Assembly (NCBI GenBank): GCA_030145595.1
Contig: JAQYVG010000124.1
Span: 1 to 9,708 of the forward strand
DNA: 9,708 bases
Reading direction: 5' to 3'
From: Desulfobacterales bacterium
Lineage (GTDB): Bacteria > Desulfobacterota > Desulfobacteria > Desulfobacterales > UBA11574
How positions within the stretch are numbered: position 1 is the first letter of the stretch; the number at the start of each line of letters is the position of its first letter. The notes under the pieces were generated by a model. That model searched no databases. It was not told where the DNA came from and saw only the letters and a program-made list of their open reading frames with translations. Positions 6,454-9,708 of the stretch are shown one piece after another. The translations under genes and the position numbers were made by a program.

Positions 6454-7176
6454 TTCATACCTAGGAGAGAAGCGCAGCGTGGGGATGCCGAACAGGGGAT
6501 AGTTTTGATCGATGTTGCCGATGCCCAGTCCCAGAGTATCAAGACTGCAAAACAGTTGCGGGGCATCATAAAAATCGTTGAACCCGTGCGGAGCGACGTC
6601 ATAGTCGGCCAGGGCCATGAAATTGATCTTTTTTTGATTCATCAATTCCTGAAAGTGCATGTGAGTTATCGCTAAAAACTGAAATCCTTCAGGACCCCAG
6701 CCGGTGTCGGTTTTAAAAGATTTTCGAACCTGATTCACAGTCGTCGTTTTATATTTTGCGCCAAGCTGGAGTAAGGCATAGTAGAAGCCCTGGGGCCTGG
6801 GCGGCGCTCCGGGACGCAGGCGGATATCATCTGTTCTGTCAAAATCGACATACCGGCACCGCCATATTCTCTCTTTGCGGAGCCGGCCGGCATATTCCCA
6901 GGCCTTTTTTCCCGAGAGAATTGAGTCGGCATTGCCCAAGCCGTCATCGCCGAACCCATAAAAAAGCGCTACACCTTGAAATCCGTGTTTACGATCAATA
7001 TTTGTCAAGGACGGGAGTGGTTCGATCTTTTCAAATTCTTTGGTTTTGATTCCCCAAGACATTTTCCCATTGGCCTTGCGCCAGGCTTTAAGCTGTTTAT
7101 GAACAGGGAGAAACAGAGAAGCTTGCCCTGATTTGTCTTTTGAAAATAAGGTTTGTATCCAATGTAAAATAGTCAT
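6451..7176 (-). CDS. hypothetical protein, 241 residues
   Basis: I do not recognise this family. The frame is open for 241 codons against the neighbouring direction, with an amino-acid composition normal for a folded soluble protein. The first 40 residues are basic and amphipathic (HWIQTLFSKDK, KQLKAWRKANGK). An acidic Gly-rich loop, GFGDDGLGNAD, lies at 74-84, an Arg-rich stretch with IWRCRYVDFDRTDD at 98-117, a Pro-rich turn at 121-130, and an aromatic/Asp-rich segment at 190-206. No signal peptide, membrane helix, zinc motif or nucleotide-binding loop is evident. ATG 7176 is the first ATG after the upstream in-frame stop but has no good ribosome-binding site; Met39 is another possible start. 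It follows trpE on the same strand after 266 bp of repeats, so cotranscription is doubtful. An enzyme or a lineage-specific protein are both possible. Confidence 0.75.
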   Translation of the reverse strand: MTILHWIQTLFSKDKSGQASLFLPVHKQLKAWRKANGKMSWGIKTKEFEKIEPLPSLTNIDRKHGFQGVALFYGFGDDGLGNADSILSGKKAWEYAGRLRKERIWRCRYVDFDRTDDIRLRPGAPPRPQGFYYALLQLGAKYKTTTVNQVRKSFKTDTGWGPEGFQFLAITHMHFQELMNQKKINFMALADYDVAPHGFNDFYDAPQLFCSLDTLGLGIGNIDQNYPLFGIPTLRFSPRYE

Positions 7177-7218
7177 GGTCCCGTATTTGGTGGCAAAGAA
7201 TTTTTGTTTCCCGGCCGG

Positions 7219-7232
7219 CCCCGCTCGCGGGG
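7219..7232. repeat. GC-rich palindrome upstream of the hypothetical gene
   Basis: CCCCGC-TC-GCGGGG forms a compact hairpin overlapping GGCCGGCC (7213-7220). It is a GC island in AT-rich DNA, about 45 bp before the - strand start codon. No T-run follows on the - strand, so it is not a clear terminator for trpE. Confidence 0.5.
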
Positions 7233-7295
7233 TTATCCTAAGTGCTCTAATTCGTAAGTTCGATGACGTATTTTTTTATTCCACAGTGATACATG

Positions 7296-7354
7296 TTTTT
7301 GCTTTCCGCCCTTTTATCCCGTTATAATTAGCGGAGCTCAGCGGAAAGCAAAAA
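7296..7354. repeat. 14-bp inverted repeat with 31-bp spacer
   Basis: Perfect 14-bp arms, TTTTTGCTTTCCGC (7296-7309) and GCGGAAAGCAAAAA (7341-7354), flank an AT-rich spacer holding GCGGAGCTC. T-runs lie outside the 5' arm and A-runs outside the 3' arm, the reverse of a terminator. It looks like the ends of a small non-coding element or a dispersed intergenic repeat rather than a transcription signal. Confidence 0.65.
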
Positions 7355-7365
7355 AGAAACAAATT

Positions 7366-7389
7366 CTCTGCGAACTCTGCGGCTCTGCG
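7366..7389. repeat. three direct CTCTGCG repeats
   Basis: CTCTGCG occurs at 7366-7372, 7375-7381 and 7383-7389, with 2 and 1 bases between copies. From memory, runs of this type (CTCTGCG in one orientation, CGCAGAG in the other) occur as dispersed intergenic sequence in many bacterial genomes. Three short units are far too few and too short for a CRISPR array. Confidence 0.65.
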
Positions 7390-7412
7390 GTGATTATAAA
7401 TTATCCAATTAT

Positions 7413-7438
7413 AATACGATACCGTATTTAAGAATACG
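7413..7438. repeat. alternating hairpin triplet just after trpE
   Basis: AATACG (7413-7418), CGTATT (7423-7428) and AATACG (7433-7438) are separated by exactly 4 bases each. The centre can pair with either side, giving two mutually exclusive 6-bp hairpins right after the trpE stop. It could be a weak 3' terminator of trpE; there is no strong T-run. Confidence 0.5.
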
Positions 7439-7442
7439 TGTA

Positions 7443-8930
7443 CTAAGTTATGGAAGATTTTTGCACAAGCTGTAGAGCTTTCTGCATGGCCTTGGCCTTA
7501 TTGACGACTTCCTGGCGTTCTGTTTCCGGATCCGAATCAGCAACGATTCCGGCCCCGGCCTGAACTGTCAGGGTTCCGTTCTCAATGCAGGCGGTCCGGA
7601 TGGTGATGGCCATGTCCATGTTGCCGTGGAACGAAATATATCCAACTGCGCCGCCGTAAGGCCCCCGGGGACTTTGTTCGAGTTCGGCGATGATTTCCAT
7701 GGCTCTGACTTTGGGTGCTCCGGAGAGGGTACCGGCCGGAAAGGTCGCCTGGAGCAAATCCCAGGCATCGTATTCGGAACGAAGGTCACAGATGATGTTG
7801 GATACCAGATGCATAACATGCGAGTAGCGCTCCACGATCATCAGATCCGTAACCTGAACCGTTCCGACTTCCGCCACCCGTCCGAGATCGTTGCGCCCCA
7901 GATCGACCAGCATCAGGTGTTCGGCTCTTTCTTTCTCATCGGAAAGAAGTTCGTCGGCCAGCGCGCGGTCCTCCTGCTCGACTTTTCCTCTGGGCCGGGT
8001 ACCGGCGATGGGGCGCAGGGTGGCGACACCGCTTTCCAGGCGTACCATGACTTCAGGAGATGAACCTACCAGGGTTACATCGGCCAAGTGAAGAAAGAAG
8101 AGATAGGGTGAGGGGTTGATGTATCGCTGGGCACGGTAAAGCGTCCAGAGGTCCGGCGGCGATTGACAGACAAAAGGCTTGGAGATCACCGCTTGGATAA
8201 TATCGCCGGCAACAATATATTCTTTGGTTTTTCCGACCATATCCCGGAGGGCTGCATCTTCCCAGGGAGCTTCCAGTTTGCAGTTGTCGATTTCAACGAT
8301 TGTATTGATCGCGGGTGCGGGCTGTTCCATTTTGCGAAGCAGGGATTGGATCCGGCGGGTTGCTGCCTGATACACTTGGTCTGAATCCTGATCCTTGTCG
8401 GTAAAGGTGATGACAACCACCATCAGAGTATGCTGGATATTGTCAAAAATCAGCAATTCGTCGGGTATAGTAAAGTGGGCCAGCGGTTTGTTCTTAGGCA
8501 GCATATTTGGTATTTTTTCAAAAAATGAGACCATTTCATAGGTGATATATCCGACCAGACCGCCCCAGAACCGGGGCAGTTCCGGCACGTGTGCCGGGTG
8601 GTATTGTTTCATCAGGTTGCGCAGTTCGGCCAGCGGGTTCCCGTTGTGCGCAATCTGTCTGACATTGCCGTTTTCATTGATCTCGATTACTTCCGGGTAC
8701 ACCCGGATATGAGCACGGGCCGAAACACCCAGAAAGCTGTATCTTCCCCAGCGTTCACCGCCTTCAACACTCTCGAAAAGAAAGACAGAGTTTTTGTTTT
8801 CATAAAATTTTCTTAAAAGCGAAACCGGTGTTTGGGTATCGGCCAAAACTTCCACGCAAACAGGAATTACGTTATTTTCTCTGGCCATTTGTCGGAATTG
8901 GTCGATGTTCGGAAATTCATTAATCAGCAT
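7443..8930 (-). CDS. trpE: anthranilate synthase component I TrpE
   Basis: This subunit converts chorismate to anthranilate, the first committed step of tryptophan synthesis, using ammonia from a TrpG glutaminase. Its 495 residues are the usual length. LFES at 51-54 corresponds to the LLES element of the Trp feedback site. The chorismate-binding domain has PIAGTRPRG (307-315, Ala favouring TrpE over PabB), EHLMLVDLGRNDLGRV (337-352), HVMHLVS (371-377, His374 the likely catalytic His), FPAGTLSGAPKVRAMEI (397-413), GGAVGY (426-431) and GAGIVADSDPE (459-469). ISKPF (249-253) stands where I would expect SQRF-like residues. AAGGA lies about 8 nt before the ATG, at the foot of a long hairpin. A complete Trp attenuator precedes the gene. 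No trpG follows; the next gene on this strand is unrelated. Confidence 0.97.
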   Translation of the reverse strand: MLINEFPNIDQFRQMARENNVIPVCVEVLADTQTPVSLLRKFYENKNSVFLFESVEGGERWGRYSFLGVSARAHIRVYPEVIEINENGNVRQIAHNGNPLAELRNLMKQYHPAHVPELPRFWGGLVGYITYEMVSFFEKIPNMLPKNKPLAHFTIPDELLIFDNIQHTLMVVVITFTDKDQDSDQVYQAATRRIQSLLRKMEQPAPAINTIVEIDNCKLEAPWEDAALRDMVGKTKEYIVAGDIIQAVISKPFVCQSPPDLWTLYRAQRYINPSPYLFFLHLADVTLVGSSPEVMVRLESGVATLRPIAGTRPRGKVEQEDRALADELLSDEKERAEHLMLVDLGRNDLGRVAEVGTVQVTDLMIVERYSHVMHLVSNIICDLRSEYDAWDLLQATFPAGTLSGAPKVRAMEIIAELEQSPRGPYGGAVGYISFHGNMDMAITIRTACIENGTLTVQAGAGIVADSDPETERQEVVNKAKAMQKALQLVQKSSIT

Positions 8931-8939
8931 GGTTGTTCC

Positions 8940-8997
8940 TTTTTATTAATCAGAAAGGGCCGTGGAGAAGTCCACGGCCCTTTCTGATTAATAAAAA
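8940..8997 (-). promoter_or_regulatory. perfect 27-bp hairpin ending at the trpE ribosome-binding site
   Basis: Arms 8971-8997 and 8940-8966 are perfectly complementary with a 4-nt loop at 8967-8970 (CTTC on the transcribed strand). The centre, GGGCCGTGGA and its complement, repeats the theme of the attenuator hairpin just upstream and could act as a second terminator. The foot of the stem overlaps the A-rich start of the trpE Shine-Dalgarno AAGGA. This is far longer and more perfect than an ordinary terminator, so control of translation, RNase III processing or message stability are all possible. Confidence 0.8.
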
Positions 8998-9030
8998 AGG
9001 ACCGTGGGTTTAGGCTGTCCACGGTCCTTT
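8991..9030 (-). terminator. trp attenuator terminator hairpin
   Basis: Read on the - strand, AAAGGACCGTGG (9030-9019) pairs perfectly with CCACGGTCCTTT (9007-8996) around an 11-nt loop, and a run of six Ts ends the stem. It lies 28 bases after the leader peptide stop and about 65 bp before trpE. This is a classic intrinsic terminator in attenuator position. Confidence 0.9.
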
Positions 9031-9099
9031 ATGATTTTTTAATTTAAATCGGGTGTATCAAGCACCAGTGGCATACCCATTATTCCAGGTTTGCCACCA
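9019..9099 (-). promoter_or_regulatory. competing RNA segments of the trpE attenuator
   Basis: Segment 1 (9099-9092, TGGTGGCA, within the Trp codons) can pair with segment 2 (9073-9066, TGCCACTG, with G-U pairs). Segment 2, extended as CCACTGGT (9071-9064), can pair with ACCGTGG (9025-9019) with one bulged base. That last stretch is the 5' arm of the terminator. A ribosome stalled on Trp codons would cover segment 1, freeing segment 2 to block the terminator. This is the standard 1:2, 2:3, 3:4 logic, read directly from the sequence. Confidence 0.75.
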
Positions 9100-9138
9100 C
9101 CAGCCAAAATATTGATGTTGAATTTTAATGATTCGCAT
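9058..9138 (-). CDS. trpL: trp operon leader peptide TrpL
   Basis: This 26-codon open frame has a strong GAGGAAGG ribosome-binding site just upstream of ATG 9138-9136 and a TGA at 9060-9058. It contains the run YFGWWWQTW: three consecutive Trp codons (9102-9094) and a fourth at 9087-9085. Four Trp in 26 residues is diagnostic of a Trp leader. It lies between a TTGACA promoter element and an intrinsic terminator before trpE. Its product has no function beyond letting translation sense charged tRNA-Trp. It is too short for most gene finders. Confidence 0.93.
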   Translation of the reverse strand: MRIIKIQHQYFGWWWQTWNNGYATGA

Positions 9139-9162
9139 ATCCTTCCTCAAAATACTTGAAGT

Positions 9163-9192
9163 AAATTACCTGCAATGTTTATAAATTGTCAA
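9163..9192 (-). promoter_or_regulatory. promoter of trpL-trpE
   Basis: On the - strand, TTGACA (9192-9187) is followed after 18 bp by TAATTT (9168-9163), a modest -10. Transcription would start near 9156, about 18 nt before the leader ATG. No TrpR-type operator palindrome was recognised. Confidence 0.6.
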
Positions 9193-9328
9193 GATTTTTT
9201 TACGAAAACAACAGGACCTCCGTAATACAGTCATCATTTGTTTGCAAAAACCAATAACACCTTTTATTCAGCAACAAAAGAAGGTGAGAAATTTGAGTAA
9301 TAATCTTTCGGCCACATTTAAAAATATC
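9193..9328. other. divergent intergenic core between two Trp leader promoters
   Basis: This AT-rich stretch separates the two -35 elements, which both occur in the context ATCTTGACA on opposite strands. I see no gene. A - strand frame running through 9534-9268 crosses the + strand leader and is a shadow. Confidence 0.55.
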
Positions 9329-9358
9329 TTGACAAGGACAAACCGCTTCCGGTAGCTT
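9329..9358 (+). promoter_or_regulatory. promoter of the second Trp leader
   Basis: TTGACA (9329-9334) is followed after 18 bp by TAGCTT (9353-9358), a weak -10. The -35 matches the trpE promoter in its ATCTTGACA context. Transcription would start near 9365, about 63 nt before the first leader ATG. Confidence 0.5.
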
Positions 9359-9381
9359 AATTTTCTGATCCCTGACTCCTT

Positions 9382-9406
9382 CCTAATTGTGTTTTGCACA
9401 ATTAGG
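9382..9406 (+). promoter_or_regulatory. inverted repeat in the second leader's 5' region
   Basis: Perfect 10-bp arms, CCTAATTGTG (9382-9391) and CACAATTAGG (9397-9406), with a 5-bp spacer, lie between the promoter and the leader peptide. It could be a repressor operator or an RNA hairpin at about +17. The trpE leader has no counterpart. Confidence 0.55.
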
Positions 9407-9427
9407 GTAGACTTTAAAAAGCGTAAA

Positions 9428-9523
9428 ATGATGATGAAAAAATTGAATATGATAAAATATTTTTGGCGCTGGTGGTGGAAAGCTGGCGGAGAGGGGTGTT
9501 CCGGCCGGTTCATATCCGTATGA
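9428..9523 (+). CDS. second Trp-rich leader peptide (divergent from trpL)
   Basis: This open frame of 31 codons (ATG 9428, further in-frame ATGs at 9431, 9434 and 9449; TGA 9521-9523) contains YFWRWWWK, four Trp codons in five positions (9464-9478). It resembles the trpE leader around the Trp run in both peptide (YF then WWW) and DNA. Two intrinsic terminators follow. No good ribosome-binding site precedes 9428, so the true start is uncertain. The gene it would regulate is not in the window. Confidence 0.8.
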   Translation: MMMKKLNMIKYFWRWWWKAGGEGCSGRFISV

Positions 9524-9527
9524 GCCG
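9506..9527 (+). promoter_or_regulatory. hairpin spanning the second leader's stop codon
   Basis: CGGTTCATA (9506-9514) and TATGAGCCG (9519-9527) form a 9-bp stem (one G-U pair) with loop TCCG, overlapping the TGA. The 3' side, GCCGCATG (9524-9531), can instead pair with CGTGGGC (9552-9558), the 5' arm of the next terminator, with one bulge. This would be the 1:2 versus 2:3 choice, but segment 1 sits about 30 nt past the Trp codons, so the logic is less clear than for trpE. Confidence 0.4.
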
Positions 9528-9545
9528 CATGCAATAAAGATCTTG

Positions 9546-9583
9546 AAGGATCGTGGGCACCTCAAAGCCTACGGTCCTTTTTT
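9546..9583 (+). terminator. attenuator terminator of the second Trp leader
   Basis: AAGGATCGTGGGC (9546-9558) pairs with GCCTACGGTCCTT (9567-9579) with two G-U pairs, followed by six Ts (9578-9583). It matches the trpE attenuator in sequence theme (GGNCCGTGG/CCNACGGTCC) and position, 22 bases after the leader stop. Confidence 0.85.
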
Positions 9584-9585
9584 AG

Positions 9586-9616
9586 AAGGGCTGTAGGTTT
9601 TCCTGCGGCCCTTTTT
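9586..9616 (+). terminator. second tandem terminator of the divergent leader
   Basis: AAGGGCTGTAGG (9586-9597) pairs with CCTGCGGCCCTT (9602-9613) with two G-U pairs and a TTTT loop, then a T-run (9612-9616) and another (9619-9623). It occupies the place that the long perfect hairpin holds in the trpE leader, with the same GGGCC theme. Confidence 0.8.
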
Positions 9617-9639
9617 AGTTTTTCCATTCAGAAATGGTT

Positions 9640-9708
9640 ATTTTTACGATGAGCGGCGTTCTCCGCGGGTTTCCGCCCTCGACGTACTAAAGTACGCCTC
9701 CCCGCCAA
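9640..9708. repeat. probable dispersed intergenic repeat at the window edge
   Basis: The last 70 bases are GC-rich, with stops in the one ATG-started frame I checked (from 9634). They contain CGTACT-AA-AGTACG (9683-9696), a 6-bp inverted repeat. The reverse strand reads like dispersed intergenic sequences I recall from sulfate-reducing deltaproteobacteria, but that is memory, not a search. No gene start is seen. Confidence 0.35.

Noticed and set aside
7296..7354. Inverted repeat as terminator of trpE
   Set aside because: Read on the - strand the stem is followed by As, not Ts, and the loop is 31 nt, so it lacks the form of an intrinsic terminator.
7366..7389. Possible CRISPR-like repeats (CTCTGCG three times)
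   Set aside because: Units of 7 bp with 1-2 bp between them and no spacers; no cas genes in the window.
7626..8063. 145-codon open frame on the + strand inside trpE
   Set aside because: Antisense to the TrpE chorismate-binding domain, whose motifs are unambiguous.
9268..9534. 88-codon - strand frame across the divergent Trp region
   Set aside because: It runs antisense through the + strand leader peptide and promoter; composition is biased and no start signal is seen.

Overview
The window looks like bacterial chromosomal DNA of roughly even GC content. It carries ordinary housekeeping and metal-resistance genes separated by unusually long, hairpin-rich intergenic regions. Gene content, a consensus sigma-54 promoter, ribosome-dependent Trp attenuation and several dispersed hairpin repeats fit a deltaproteobacterial (Desulfobacterota, perhaps sulfate-reducer-like) genome. 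That assignment is inference from style, not a measured match.

Left part (1-3610, + strand). A short possible gene end is followed by a hairpin-rich spacer and then hisD (histidinol dehydrogenase). About 430 bp without a gene follow, holding a near-perfect -24/-12 sigma-54 promoter, and then a Do-family periplasmic serine protease (DegP/HtrA/MucD type). A roughly 61-63 bp double-hairpin repeat lies just before hisD. It recurs in opposite orientation just after the protease gene, so the hisD-degP block is bracketed by an inverted pair.

Middle part (3610-7440). A copper pair follows on the + strand: a 67-residue CopZ-like chaperone and the 815-residue Cu(+)-exporting ATPase CopA with two N-terminal metal-binding domains. 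A hairpin lies between the two genes. CopA converges on an unrecognised 241-residue protein on the - strand. The next 266 bp are a patchwork of inverted and direct repeats.

Right part (7443-9708) is the most interesting. trpE (anthranilate synthase component I) is on the - strand. It is preceded by a complete Trp attenuator: promoter, a 26-codon leader peptide with WWW..W, competing RNA segments and an intrinsic terminator. A further perfect 27-bp hairpin ends at the trpE ribosome-binding site. Divergent from it on the + strand is a second Trp leader: its own TTGACA promoter element, a roughly 31-codon peptide with W.WWW, and two tandem intrinsic terminators very similar to the trpE ones. The two leaders look homologous and share a roughly 140-bp core between their -35 elements. 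No trpG follows trpE. The second leader therefore either controls another Trp-responsive gene just beyond the right edge or is a stranded duplicate, since its terminators are followed by what looks like a dispersed repeat rather than a gene.

Neither the leader peptides nor the attenuators appear as ordinary long ORFs; they were found by reading the intergenic DNA.
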